Assembly (NCBI GenBank): GCA_030550395.1 | Contig: JAUQPL010000012.1 | Span: forward strand, 1-57,823 | Reading direction: 5' to 3' | DNA: 57,823 nt | From: Bacteroidota bacterium | Lineage (GTDB): Bacteria; Bacteroidota; Ignavibacteria; Kapaibacteriales; HRBIN21 | Program-made: the position numbers and the translations under genes | Shown here: positions 1-8,393 of the stretch, piece by piece | Layout of the letters: every line of letters starts with the position of its first letter | Position numbering within the stretch: the first letter of the stretch is position 1 | Notes under the pieces: generated by a model | The model's database searches: none | What the model was told of the DNA's origin: nothing | The model's input: only the letters and a program-made list of their open reading frames with translations

Positions 1-62
1 TGGTGCAATTGGAGCGGGCAGGGCAGGTGAAGGGGCAGCAGGTAGTAGTAGTGGTGAGGTGA
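1..62 (+). CDS. C-terminal end of a T9SS-sorted secreted protein (partial)
   Basis: Only the last 19 codons are inside the window, in frame 3, ending in a TGA at 60-62. The visible peptide ends in QQVVVVVR before the stop. This matches the basic-hydrophobic final strand of a Por secretion/type IX sorting domain and closely resembles the end of the next gene (QLMVVVR). The rest of the protein lies upstream of the window, so its role cannot be said. A strong hairpin terminator follows 16 bases later, which supports this being a true gene end. Confidence 0.6.
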   Translation, partial: VQLERAGQVKGQQVVVVVR

Positions 63-78
63 GAAGACAAGCGCTTAG

Positions 79-118
79 ACCGGCAGGGGAAACAAAATCC
101 CCTGCCGGTTTGTATTTT
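79..118 (+). terminator. Rho-independent terminator
   Basis: A perfect 12-bp stem (79-90 pairing with 98-109) closes a 7-base loop AACAAAA and is followed by TTGTATTTTT. It lies directly after the stop of the partial T9SS cargo gene. The T-rich tail also contains a TAnnTTTG promoter-like box for the next gene. Confidence 0.9.
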
Positions 119-120
119 TG
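113..120 (+). promoter_or_regulatory. TAnnTTTG -7 promoter box (TATTTTTG)
   Basis: TATTTTTG matches the -7 element known from Bacteroidota primary-sigma promoters. It sits inside the T-tail of the preceding terminator, 40 bases before the ATG at 161. I see no TTG at the usual -33 spacing, so the call rests on the box, its position and similar boxes upstream of other genes here. Confidence 0.45.
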
Positions 121-160
121 TGGCGCAAAGTGGAATGTCCCAACTGGCAGAGGAGTTCCA

Positions 161-1564
161 ATGACAGGGCGTACAGTATGGTACAGGGCTCTTATTGTGG
201 TAGGGGTGCTTATCCCCTCCATCGCACAAGCGGCGGGGACGATTATTAAGCAGCGTCCGCCAAGCACACTACGGCAATGCAGTGGTGACACTCTTGTGTT
301 ATCTGTGCAAGCAGAGCCTCCGGTTGGGGAGGTGGGGTTGCAGTATCAGTGGTACAAGGACGGGGAACGATTGACGGATGGAGGGCGGATCAGGGGCACG
401 CAAACCAATACATTGCAAATCGTTGACGTGACACCAGCAGATGCGGGGTTGTACACTGTTGTCGTTACGACTGTTCCCTCGGGAGCAACGGAAGATGCTC
501 AGACTCAAGTGCAGATTGCACAACCTGTTCAGATCACCCAGCAGCCCTCTTCCCAGGAGCTTTGTGCTGGGCAGCAATTGACACTTTCTGTGCAAGCTTC
601 CGGGAGCATTGATGGCTATCAGTGGTACCATAATGGTTCTATCGTTGCGGGAGCTACTGAGGCAACGTATACAACGACGGCAGCCCCGAGCGATGCGGGG
701 GAGTGGTGGTGTGTGGTAATTAGCCCGTGTGGCAATGTGATTTCGGAGAGAGCGCTTGTTCAGGTTAATGTGCCGCCGACAATTGTGACGGAACCGACCG
801 GTACAGCGGTGTGCCGAGGCTCAACGTTTACGCTGCAGGTTGAGGCCAGCGGAACAGAGCCATTGCAGTATCAGTGGTTCCAGGATGGTTCTCCAATCGC
901 CGGGGCGACCCAATCCGCGTATCAAGGAACTGCAACTCAGACAGCGACGTATTCCGTACAAGTGACAAATGCCTGTGGGAGTGTGCAGTCGCAGTCTGTG
1001 ACGGTTCGGGTCAAGGAAGCGCCTCAGATTACTCAGCAGCCGCAGGGCGGTACCTTTGCTCCGGGTAGCCGTGTTGAACTCAGTGTTCAAGCCACGGGTG
1101 AATCCCCGCTGAGTTATCAATGGTATCGGAATAGTGTTCCTATCCCAGGGGCAACGAATGCGACATACGTGATTGCGAACATGAGTTCTTCGGATGAGGG
1201 TGAGTACTTCTGTGTTGTGACCAATGAATGTGGTTCCGATACGAGTGATGTAGTCCGGGTTGTGCTGACTGGGATAGCAGAGCGGCTCTCTGGTAGCGGT
1301 GTTATCCTATGGGCAGTGTCGCCGCATCCGGTTGTGGGAAATGCAACAATTCGGTATCAAGTGCTGGAGGAGGGGTGGGTGCGACTGAGCCTGCTTGACC
1401 TTTATGGGCGTCCGATTGCAGTATTGGCCGATGCTTTCATGCCTGTGGGCGAGTATAGTCAGCCGGTCAATCCAGAGAATTTGGGGTTGGCCTCTGGAAG
1501 CTATATCTATCAGCTTGAGACCAGCGCTGGCGTTGTGCGGCAATTGATGGTCGTTGTGCGGTGA
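161..1564 (+). CDS. Secreted immunoglobulin-like domain protein with T9SS C-terminal sorting domain
   Basis: The ATG at 161 is preceded by AGGAG at 151-155 and opens a signal peptide (about residues 1-24, cleavage near IAQA). An open frame continues upstream to 59 but lies over a terminator, so 161 is the better start. The 467-residue product has four Ig-like domains at about 27-123, 124-206, 207-288 and 289-370. Each has the strand-C motif YQWY or YQWF, and the last three have the paired DAGEWWCVV-type strand F or its relative. Residues about 385-467 form a T9SS type A sorting domain ending in QLMVVVR. By family knowledge such proteins cross the outer membrane through T9SS and are attached or released at the surface. 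Probable role is adhesion or surface structure; the ligand is unknown. Confidence 0.88.
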   Translation: MTGRTVWYRALIVVGVLIPSIAQAAGTIIKQRPPSTLRQCSGDTLVLSVQAEPPVGEVGLQYQWYKDGERLTDGGRIRGTQTNTLQIVDVTPADAGLYTVVVTTVPSGATEDAQTQVQIAQPVQITQQPSSQELCAGQQLTLSVQASGSIDGYQWYHNGSIVAGATEATYTTTAAPSDAGEWWCVVISPCGNVISERALVQVNVPPTIVTEPTGTAVCRGSTFTLQVEASGTEPLQYQWFQDGSPIAGATQSAYQGTATQTATYSVQVTNACGSVQSQSVTVRVKEAPQITQQPQGGTFAPGSRVELSVQATGESPLSYQWYRNSVPIPGATNATYVIANMSSSDEGEYFCVVTNECGSDTSDVVRVVLTGIAERLSGSGVILWAVSPHPVVGNATIRYQVLEEGWVRLSLLDLYGRPIAVLADAFMPVGEYSQPVNPENLGLASGSYIYQLETSAGVVRQLMVVVR

Positions 1565-1582
1565 GGCTGTACGTTTCCCTTC

Positions 1583-1619
1583 AGCCCACTCTTTGGCTTC
1601 AGAGAGTGGGCTTTTTTTA
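1583..1619 (+). terminator. Rho-independent terminator
   Basis: A perfect 10-bp stem (AGCCCACTCT at 1583-1592 with AGAGTGGGCT at 1603-1612) has a 10-base loop and a run of seven T. It begins 18 bases after the stop of the Ig-domain gene. The likely GTG start of the following protease gene (1606) lies in its right arm. Confidence 0.9.
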
Positions 1620-3195
1620 TACTCGTAGGGTCGGATTAGTGCTCGGGCTTTGGTGTATTGTACCCTTTGGATGGGCAAAAGCCGAGCGTTGTGGATTCCC
1701 GAATTGGGTGCAGAAGGAGGTTCTGGGGAGGGTTGTTAGCGAGCGCCCAAACCTTCCTTTTTTCAAGGAAACAGCCGACGGTCGTTTTCGGCTCCATTAC
1801 ACGCTGAGTGGTTCCGATGCAGTGCCGGATATAGATGGTGATGGGAATGGAGTGCCCGATTACGTTGATACTGCTGCTGTGCTGCTGCGGTATGTGTTTG
1901 AAGTACTGGTAGATAGTCTTGGGTATCCACCACCGCCGTCGGACGGCGGGGAGGGGGGGTCGGGGGCCTATGATGTCTACTTCGTTGACCTGGGAAGGCA
2001 GGGACTTTACGGGGAAACTGTGCCAGAGCGTTTACTGCCGCAAGGGGTTGTGCCACGCTTTACCTCTTTTCTTAAGCTGGACAACGATTACAGTCCATTG
2101 GACTCCGTTGGCGGGCGTGCGACTTACAGGGAGACGGGAACTCGAGCATTGCGGATTGCGATAGCGCATGAGTTCTACCATGCTATCCAATTCGGGAACT
2201 ATGGAATTGTGCGGCAGGGGGCGCTACTGTATGAGCTTGCCAGTACGTTTATGGAATGGCGCCTCTTTCCGGATACACGGGACTATGAGCAATTTCTGCC
2301 GGATCTTTTCCAGAAGCCGGAGCAGTATGTATTTGGCAGAGCAGACCATGCTGCTGCTGGATATCGGTTCGCTATCTTCGGGCATTATCTGTATCTGCGG
2401 TGGGGGGATGGCGTAATGCAGCGGATGTGGGAGCATATTGGGGAGGGGTGCCATCCGTATGCGGCGTTGGATACAGCACTTCGGGAGTACGCCCGTATGG
2501 GTCTACCGGAGGTATGGTGTAGTTTTCTACCGTGCCTGTATTATACGGGCACGCGAGCAGGCTCTGGATGCTTTCCTCAGGCAGCGGACTTTCCCATGGT
2601 ACGCTTTGCATCGGTGGAGCGCTTTTCTCCACCAGCTGTGATAGGGAGTGGTCGGTTGTTGCCCTTTGAGTTTCAGTTCCTGCAAATGCTCTTTGCCGAG
2701 GAGCGACAAACACCAGATACGCTGGACGTCGTCTTGAGCAATCCTAACATCTCGGCTGTTCTCCAGGGGCAGTTGCAAGGGGCAGGGTATGTGATGAGCT
2801 GTGGCTTCGTTCCGGATGGGGAACCGATTGCAGGAACAAGGTATTCAATACGGTTACAGAGCGAGAGCCCACTTTGTCGGCATCTCTTCTGGAATACCGG
2901 CTTTCCGTTTGAGTTCGTAGAGGAGGTCTACCCGCAGCCCTACGTTGTCGGGATTCATCCGTACGTGTGTTTGCCTGTACCGGCGGCGGTCCCATTAGAG
3001 GCACGGGGGGAGGTAGAACTCTACACGCTATCGTCGCATCGGGCAGCGACCTTTTCTGCCTCTGTACAGATTCAGGAACGGCACTTCGTATGCTGTATTG
3101 GTCCACTTGAACTGCAGCCGGGGGTATACGTCTACCGGCTCAGCATTGCTGGACAAGAGCGGTGGGGTAAAATCGTTGTTCAGCGGGCGCCGTGA
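1606..3195 (+). CDS. Secreted HExxH metalloprotease-like protein (MXAN_6640-like) with T9SS-type tail
   Basis: The frame is open from a GTG at 1561, but that start lies before the terminator. GTG 1606 gives a sensible signal peptide (basic TRR, then VGLVLGLWCIVPFGWAKA); GTG 1639 is a shorter alternative. No strong Shine-Dalgarno decides it. From 1606 the protein has 529 residues. It carries an acidic calcium-loop-like DIDGDGNGVPDYVD near residues 75-88, the zinc motif HEFYH near 188-192 and a downstream ELASTFMEW that could give the third zinc ligand. The last ~80 residues, ending YRLSIAGQERWGKIVV, look like a T9SS sorting domain. The HEFYHAIQFG context matches putative metalloproteases of the MXAN_6640 type. 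Peptidase activity is inferred from the motif only. Confidence 0.78.
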   Translation: MGFFYTRRVGLVLGLWCIVPFGWAKAERCGFPNWVQKEVLGRVVSERPNLPFFKETADGRFRLHYTLSGSDAVPDIDGDGNGVPDYVDTAAVLLRYVFEVLVDSLGYPPPPSDGGEGGSGAYDVYFVDLGRQGLYGETVPERLLPQGVVPRFTSFLKLDNDYSPLDSVGGRATYRETGTRALRIAIAHEFYHAIQFGNYGIVRQGALLYELASTFMEWRLFPDTRDYEQFLPDLFQKPEQYVFGRADHAAAGYRFAIFGHYLYLRWGDGVMQRMWEHIGEGCHPYAALDTALREYARMGLPEVWCSFLPCLYYTGTRAGSGCFPQAADFPMVRFASVERFSPPAVIGSGRLLPFEFQFLQMLFAEERQTPDTLDVVLSNPNISAVLQGQLQGAGYVMSCGFVPDGEPIAGTRYSIRLQSESPLCRHLFWNTGFPFEFVEEVYPQPYVVGIHPYVCLPVPAAVPLEARGEVELYTLSSHRAATFSASVQIQERHFVCCIGPLELQPGVYVYRLSIAGQERWGKIVVQRAP

Positions 3196-3851
3196 TCACG
3201 TTAGAGGCTCATGGGGTGGGCAAGGCGTACGTTCCCGGTCAGTGGGTCTTTCGGGGGCTGACGTTGCGTTTGGAGGCCGGTTCAGCGATGGCCATTGTGG
3301 GACCGAATGGGGCAGGAAAGACGACGCTGATAAAGCTGCTGTGCGGACTTGCAGTTCCTACCGAGGGAGAAGTCCGGGTGCGGATTGGAAGGCGATGGTA
3401 TCGTCCGCAGGAGTGCCTTTGGTGGGGAATTGGTGTTGTAGGGCCGTTTCTCCGTCTCTACGAGGAATTCACCCCGTGGGAGCTCTTCCAGCTGAGCGCT
3501 TCCCTGCGCGGAGGGAGGTGGGATCGACAGTTCGCTCAATGGATCGCCCAGGAGTTAGGGCTCTCCTCGGCCTTGCACCGGCAGATTGCGGAACTTTCTT
3601 CCGGTATGCAGCAGCGTGTCCGCATCGCTTTGGCATTCCTGCATCGGCCGATGCTGCTAGCCGTCGATGAAGTCACAGCGACGTTGGATACTGGCGGGAT
3701 TGCGGCAGTTGAGCGAGTCGTCCGGTGGCATTGCGCTCGCGGCGGAATTCTTTTCGCTGCAACGAACGCTGAACATGAACAACGATGGTGTACGCGCCTT
3801 CTGGAGTTGCCCAGTCTAACAGAACGGACCCTCTCCTCATGCTGTGGCTGA
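3192..3851 (+). CDS. ABC transporter ATP-binding protein, no permease alongside
   Basis: The GTG start overlaps the previous stop (GTGA), so it is translationally coupled to the protease gene. The 219-residue protein has Walker A GPNGAGKTT (37-45), signature LSSGMQQR (135-142), Walker B LLAVDE (155-160) and a D-loop ATLD. Where the H-loop histidine is expected, the sequence reads AATN, so asparagine seems to replace it. The single-domain size resembles CcmA-type exporters, but no ccmB, ccmC or other permease gene is adjacent, so the substrate is unknown. The lytic transglycosylase downstream overlaps its end. The three genes from 1606 to 4720 form one tight unit. Confidence 0.85.
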   Translation: MITLEAHGVGKAYVPGQWVFRGLTLRLEAGSAMAIVGPNGAGKTTLIKLLCGLAVPTEGEVRVRIGRRWYRPQECLWWGIGVVGPFLRLYEEFTPWELFQLSASLRGGRWDRQFAQWIAQELGLSSALHRQIAELSSGMQQRVRIALAFLHRPMLLAVDEVTATLDTGGIAAVERVVRWHCARGGILFAATNAEHEQRWCTRLLELPSLTERTLSSCCG

Positions 3852-4720
3852 TTCCCGGTGCACTGCTTTTGAGTCTTTGCTCTTCCGAGGCGATATGGCA
3901 GGACTGGTTGCAACAGCCTGTCTCTCCTTGTTCCCTTGCACAGCTTCGGCTACCAGAGAGATTGCATTTCTGCGGGGAGTCGGTTCCGTTAGAACTTCCG
4001 GAGGTCAGAGAGGCAATTGAGCGGGAGGTACTCCTTCTTCTCCAGCAACCAGGGCAATTGGTGCTATATCAGAAACGAGCGGGGCGGTACTTTCCCTTGT
4101 TTGAACGCCTCTTACGTGAGGCGGGGATGCCACGGGATTTGTGTTATGTCGCCATTGCGGAAAGCGCTCTTCTGCCGACGGCTCAATCGCCGAAGCAGGC
4201 GGTTGGATTATGGCAATTTATCCAGCAGACTGCTCGGATGATGGGGCTACAGGTAGACGAGTTCGTCGACGAGCGGCGCCATCCTGAACGTAGCACCGAA
4301 GCTGCCGTGCGCTATTTGCAGCAAGGCTACCGGCTCTTTGGTAGTTGGACGCTGGCGGTAGCTGGCTACAACATGGGACACGAGAATCTGCTGGCACAGC
4401 TCCGCGCACAAGGGGTTTCCAGCTTTTATGATGCCTTCCTCAACGAGGAGACAACTCGGTACGTGTATCGTATCATTGCCATCAAGCATGTGTTAGAGCA
4501 TGCGGCGGCTTACGGGGTTAATGTACCGCCGGAGGATTGGTATCGTCTGCCGCAGGTTCGGCTGGTGCGTTGGGCAGAGGCAATTCCCGATCTTGCAACT
4601 TGGGCACGCCAACAGGGGGTGCGGTACAAGGATGTTCGCCTCTTGAATCCGTGGATTCTACAGTCCCGGTTGCCGGCGCCTCCGGAAGGCAAGGCGTATG
4701 AGATTGCCCTTCCCGAGTAG
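3839..4720 (+). CDS. Lytic murein transglycosylase, MltD/SLT type
   Basis: The protein has an N-terminal hydrophobic segment (signal peptide or anchor) and an SLT domain at about residues 80-225. The catalytic glutamate is E108 in AIAESAL, followed by AVGLWQF and AVAGYNMG, the order typical of MltD-like enzymes. These cleave the MurNAc-GlcNAc bond of peptidoglycan and form 1,6-anhydro ends. The C-terminal region (DLATWARQQGVRYKDVRLLNPW) resembles a degraded LysM-like module but I cannot assert one. ATG 3839 overlaps the ABC gene by 13 bases; an in-frame ATG at 3785 would overlap by 67 and is less likely. Its stop lies two bases from the stop of the convergent pncA. Confidence 0.88.
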   Translation: MLWLIPGALLLSLCSSEAIWQDWLQQPVSPCSLAQLRLPERLHFCGESVPLELPEVREAIEREVLLLLQQPGQLVLYQKRAGRYFPLFERLLREAGMPRDLCYVAIAESALLPTAQSPKQAVGLWQFIQQTARMMGLQVDEFVDERRHPERSTEAAVRYLQQGYRLFGSWTLAVAGYNMGHENLLAQLRAQGVSSFYDAFLNEETTRYVYRIIAIKHVLEHAAAYGVNVPPEDWYRLPQVRLVRWAEAIPDLATWARQQGVRYKDVRLLNPWILQSRLPAPPEGKAYEIALPE

Positions 4721-4722
4721 TT

Positions 4723-5292
4723 TTATGGCGAGACAGGTTCCTGTGCCGATGCGAGGATATCGGCGGAGGTAATAAGCACGGCGCCTGCTTGTTTCATCTC
4801 TTGGAGTGCTCGCTCTCCATCACCAGGCTGGACGTTTACAGCGCGCACGGCATCGGTGACTACATACGTTCGGAATCCCTCCCGAAGAGCATCCAGCGTG
4901 GTTGCACGCACGCAGTAATCCGTTGCCAGACCAGTGATGTAGAGTTCCGTCACACCGTGTTCTCGGAGAAAGTCCGCCAAGGAGATGTTTGTTGCTTCAA
5001 AAGCGGAGTAGCCATCGTCCCGGTCGCTGGTGCCTTTGAGGAGGACGTGGTGGATTTTATCGGTCCGCAGTTGGGGATGGAATTCTGCTCCCTGCGTTCC
5101 TTGAATACAGTGCGGAGGCCACTTTTGGAAGTGGACGGTCGAGCGAGGATGCCAGTCTTTAGAGGCCAGGACCAGCGGGAAAGAATCCATGAGACGGTTA
5201 ATGACGGGGACGACGGCGTCTCCTTCCGGCACAGGGAGTGCCCCGCCGGGGCAGAAGTCGTTTTGGACATCCACGATCAGCAGCGCCTTCAT
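4723..5292 (-). CDS. pncA: Nicotinamidase (EC 3.5.1.19)
   Basis: Hydrolyses nicotinamide to nicotinate and ammonia, the first step of NAD salvage. From the ATG at 5292 the protein has 189 residues, the usual length. The catalytic triad is visible: D8 in DVQNDF, K86 in LLKGT and C127 in TDYCVRAT. The metal-binding set is D46, H48, H54 in KDWHPRSTVHF and probably H61. An open frame continues to 5529, but its translation shows no family similarity. The gene is 43 bases downstream of pncB on the same strand, so the two consecutive steps of the pathway are co-transcribed. Neither this gene nor the convergent transglycosylase shows a terminator. Confidence 0.95.
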   Translation of the reverse strand: MKALLIVDVQNDFCPGGALPVPEGDAVVPVINRLMDSFPLVLASKDWHPRSTVHFQKWPPHCIQGTQGAEFHPQLRTDKIHHVLLKGTSDRDDGYSAFEATNISLADFLREHGVTELYITGLATDYCVRATTLDALREGFRTYVVTDAVRAVNVQPGDGERALQEMKQAGAVLITSADILASAQEPVSP

Positions 5293-5335
5293 GGGGCGGC
5301 GACGAGAATGTGGAACATGATGGAGCGGGCAGTTT

Positions 5336-6751
5336 TCACAGACGAAGAGCCTCTTGCACGAGTCTATTGCGCAGTTCCGAGAGCCGAGGGCTGATACCCA
5401 CGGGGTAGATGTGGGGATTCTCAAACCGTTTGTGAACCTCCGGAAGAAGCCGGAAACGCTCGCAGGCGTAGGAGCGAATCCCGGCAAGCGATGGAAGTCC
5501 CTGGCATGGTTCTCCATTCTGTAGGACACATGTCAACAGAGGTTCGGCGGTGAGTCCATCGACGGGGATGCGTTGGAGAGGAAAGAAGGGGTGTTGAAGG
5601 AGTGGAGGAGGAGTTTCTTCGGCCAAGGTAATACCATCGGCGGCGAAGGTTCCATCAGGGTGGGAGTAGCGGAACAGTTGCTTCCGACCCGGGAGGAGGA
5701 TTTTGGTGAAATCATCCGATACCTTTAAGGTAGGGCGTCCGGCGCATTCTACCAGTTTGTAGACTCCATCCAAGGCGGGGCAGTCATAGGCTGTGACCAA
5801 GCGCGTCCCTACCCCGAAGCCATCTATAGGCGCACCTTGCTGTAGCAGGCTTCGGATGACGTACTCATCCAGCTGGTTAGAGGTAAAGATTTTCACGTAT
5901 GCCAATCCCGCCTCATCCAGCATCTGGCGGGCACGTTTGCTCAAAGCAGCCAGATCCCCACTGTCAATCCGAATACCTAAGAGGCGATGGCCTTGGGCTT
6001 CCAGCTCTTTGGCTACTTGGATCGCGTTGGGGAGACCGCTTTCTAATGTGTGATATGTGTCAACGAGCAGTACGCAGCGGTCAGGATAAAGGCGAGCGAA
6101 GGTGCGAAAGGCCTCCAGCTCGTCGCCGAAGCTTTGGATCCATGAGTGCGCTTGGGTGCCGGTGATGGGAATGCCATAGAGCATGCCGGCAGCAACATTG
6201 GAGGTAGCGTCAACACCTCCGATGTATGCTGCCCTACTTGCTAACATGCCACCCCAGCCGTGGGCTCGCCGTAATCCAAAGTCAGCTATAAAGCGCGGAC
6301 CGGCAGCCCAGCGAATGCGCATTGCCTTTGTGGCAATAAGTGAAGCAAAGTTGAGGATATTCAGGACAAGGGTTTCCACAATCTGTGTCTCCAGCAGCCC
6401 GCCCTCAATGCGAACAATTGGTTCCCGGGGGAAGACCACCTCCCCTTCGCGTACGCTCCAAAGAGTACCCCGGAAGCGGAAGTTACGAAGATAATCCAAA
6501 AACTCTTGTCGGAAGCCCTGCCGGTGAAGGTATTCCAAGTCTTCTTCCTGGAAGCGGAGGGACTGGAGAGCATCAATCAGGTCCCCTAAGCCCGCAAAGA
6601 TGACGTAACCACCGTTGAAAGGATTCGTGCGGAAGAAGTACTCAAAGACGGCGGGAATCTCGGCACGTCCGCTCAGGAAGTATCCTTGAGCCATCGTGAG
6701 TTCGTATAAGTCGGTGTAGAGTCCCAGGTGTTGGAGAAAATCCCGTATCAT
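5336..6751 (-). CDS. pncB: Nicotinate phosphoribosyltransferase (EC 6.3.4.21)
   Basis: Converts nicotinate and PRPP to nicotinate mononucleotide, following PncA in NAD salvage. The 471-residue protein starts LGLYTDLYELTMAQGYF, a hallmark of the family. It has the phosphate/PRPP-binding stretch GVDATSNVAAG, the conserved histidine in GTQAHSW, and IDSGDLAALS. The ATG at 6751 is chosen because similarity begins there; the 21 upstream codons to 6814 are not family-like. CAAATTTG, one mismatch from the TAnnTTTG promoter box, lies about 36 bases upstream of the start on the minus strand. A divergent redoxin gene begins 160 bases away. Confidence 0.95.
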   Translation of the reverse strand: MIRDFLQHLGLYTDLYELTMAQGYFLSGRAEIPAVFEYFFRTNPFNGGYVIFAGLGDLIDALQSLRFQEEDLEYLHRQGFRQEFLDYLRNFRFRGTLWSVREGEVVFPREPIVRIEGGLLETQIVETLVLNILNFASLIATKAMRIRWAAGPRFIADFGLRRAHGWGGMLASRAAYIGGVDATSNVAAGMLYGIPITGTQAHSWIQSFGDELEAFRTFARLYPDRCVLLVDTYHTLESGLPNAIQVAKELEAQGHRLLGIRIDSGDLAALSKRARQMLDEAGLAYVKIFTSNQLDEYVIRSLLQQGAPIDGFGVGTRLVTAYDCPALDGVYKLVECAGRPTLKVSDDFTKILLPGRKQLFRYSHPDGTFAADGITLAEETPPPLLQHPFFPLQRIPVDGLTAEPLLTCVLQNGEPCQGLPSLAGIRSYACERFRLLPEVHKRFENPHIYPVGISPRLSELRNRLVQEALRL

Positions 6752-6911
6752 CGGTTGCTCTTTCTGAGTAGACCCACTGACAAGTTGCAAATTTGAGGAG
6801 ACGCAAGGGGGCAAACGGGATGACTCCCTTCAGAATGTGTTCGGGAGGGAAGTGATTGAGGGATGTCGTAAGTTTGCACAAGTATTGGTCTATGGCGTGA
6901 GGAGGAGTATC

Positions 6912-7478
6912 ATGGCGGTAACCTCGCGAGATATCCCCTTAGGCATGCAAGTACCACCATTTGAGTTAGTGGATGTTGTGTCGGAAAGGAAGTACTCGCT
7001 CCGGGAGCTTAAATCGGATCGGGCGACCGTTATCATGTTTCTGTGCAACCATTGTCCCTATGTTAAGCACATCCAGCGTAAGCTTGTGGAGGTGGCTCGC
7101 GAATACATTAGCAAAGGGGTTGCTTTCATTGCCATTAGCGCGAACGATCCCGAAGCCTACCCAGAGGATTCTCCGGAGAATATGCGTCGGGTGGCGCAGG
7201 AATTGGGATATCCGTTCCCGTACCTGTTTGATGAAACGCAGGAAGTTGCCCGTGCATATGGGGCGCAGTGTACGCCGGAGTTCTATGTCACTGATGGAGA
7301 GCTCCGGTTGCTGTATCACGGGCGTTTTGATGAGTCTACACCCGGCAATGGGTTGCCGGTGACAGGAAAAGATTTGCGGGCAGCCCTGGATGCGATTCTT
7401 GCTGGACTTCCGGTGCCCTATCCGCAGTATCCGGCAATAGGGTGCAGTATTAAGTGGCGTCAGCAGGAGGTTCCGTAA
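6912..7478 (+). CDS. Thioredoxin-family redoxin (AhpC/TSA-like)
   Basis: The ATG at 6912 has a strong GAGGAGGAG just upstream; the frame open to 6837 is not needed. The 188-residue protein has a redoxin fold with an active-site motif CNHCPYVK at 45-52 (C45 and C48), a cis-proline region QCTPEFYV and no signal peptide, so it is probably cytoplasmic. CNHCPYVK marks a widespread subfamily of thiol-disulfide proteins whose partners are mostly unknown. It is followed 78 bases later by the aspartate dehydrogenase gene on the same strand. Confidence 0.88.
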   Translation: MAVTSRDIPLGMQVPPFELVDVVSERKYSLRELKSDRATVIMFLCNHCPYVKHIQRKLVEVAREYISKGVAFIAISANDPEAYPEDSPENMRRVAQELGYPFPYLFDETQEVARAYGAQCTPEFYVTDGELRLLYHGRFDESTPGNGLPVTGKDLRAALDAILAGLPVPYPQYPAIGCSIKWRQQEVP

Positions 7479-7556
7479 GGACACTCTGGGGTGACACGGG
7501 GAACAGCTCTCCATGGCGGGGTAATTCATGCGCAGTTGGTCAGGACGAGGTCTTCT

Positions 7557-8393
7557 ATGGCGGAGCCGGTGGGTGTTGGGCTTATTGGTTGTGGGGCGAT
7601 TGGCACCAGTGTCGTAGAGGCATTTACACGAGGTGAAGTTCCAGGGGCACGCCTCCGAGCTGTCTACGACCGTGATAGGAAGCGAGCTGAAGCAGTTGCT
7701 TCTCTTTTGCAGCCACCGGTAACAGTTGCTCCCGATGTGACCACGCTTCTACAGACGGAGGGGCTCCATTTGGTTGTCGAGGCAGCTTCTCAGCAAGCTG
7801 TCCACGAATACGGAGCGCATGTTCTGGGCGCTGGTTGTGATTTGCTTATCCTCAGCGTAGGGGCTCTCTTGGAGCCCCCTGGGTCGCAGCTTCCGGAGTT
7901 GGCGGCGCAGTCCGGACGGCGGCTCTATATTCCCTCCGGTGGTATTGTAGGAATTGACGGACTCAAGGCAGCCGCTTATCGGGGAGAGGTGGAGACCGTA
8001 ATCCTCACCACGCGCAAGCATCCCTCGGTGCTGGCACCGGAGGCGCTCATGGAGCGCCTGCATCTGCATCCTTCCGATATTCGGGAGCCGATGCTGGTCT
8101 ACGAAGGACCGGCTTGTGAGGCAGTGCGCCATTTCCCTGCCAATATCAACGTTGCAGCAACGCTCAGCCTTGCTGGCATTGGTCCGGAACGGACCCTTGT
8201 GCGGATCATTGCCGACCCACGGCTGACGATCAATGTGCACGAGATCTATGTTCGGGGCTCCTTTGGCGAAATCAGCATTACCGTCAGCAATCACACGCAT
8301 CCGCAGAATCCCCGCACGAGTCTCTTGGCGGTGCTATCGGTATTGGCGACCTTGCGAGAAATCTGCCACGCAGGAATACACTTGGGGACGTAG
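7557..8393 (+). CDS. nadX: L-aspartate dehydrogenase (EC 1.4.1.21)
   Basis: Oxidises L-aspartate to iminoaspartate with NAD(P)+, an alternative to NadB for feeding quinolinate synthesis. From ATG 7557, with GAGG seven bases upstream, it has 278 residues. The N-terminus is a Rossmann motif GLIGCGAIG (8-16). The middle has GGIVGIDGLKAA and ANINVAATLSLAG, and the C-terminus has the NHTHPQNPRTS stretch with the conserved histidine region, all typical of aspartate dehydrogenase. A GTG at 7491 would add 22 unconserved residues. With pncA and pncB close by, three NAD-supply genes sit within 4 kb. Its stop abuts the convergent membrane-protein gene with no bases between. Confidence 0.9.
   Translation: MAEPVGVGLIGCGAIGTSVVEAFTRGEVPGARLRAVYDRDRKRAEAVASLLQPPVTVAPDVTTLLQTEGLHLVVEAASQQAVHEYGAHVLGAGCDLLILSVGALLEPPGSQLPELAAQSGRRLYIPSGGIVGIDGLKAAAYRGEVETVILTTRKHPSVLAPEALMERLHLHPSDIREPMLVYEGPACEAVRHFPANINVAATLSLAGIGPERTLVRIIADPRLTINVHEIYVRGSFGEISITVSNHTHPQNPRTSLLAVLSVLATLREICHAGIHLGT

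Noticed and set aside
59-160. Longer start (59) for the Ig-domain protein
   Set aside because: It would translate through a strong terminator, while ATG 161 has a good Shine-Dalgarno and opens directly into a signal peptide.
3192-3851. Naming the ABC ATPase ccmA
   Set aside because: Size and shape fit, but no ccmB/ccmC or cytochrome maturation gene is nearby, and the motifs do not single out heme export.
4789-5394. Long plus-strand open frame opposite pncA
   Set aside because: It is the antisense shadow of pncA, which has complete catalytic motifs; the shadow translation has no recognisable features.
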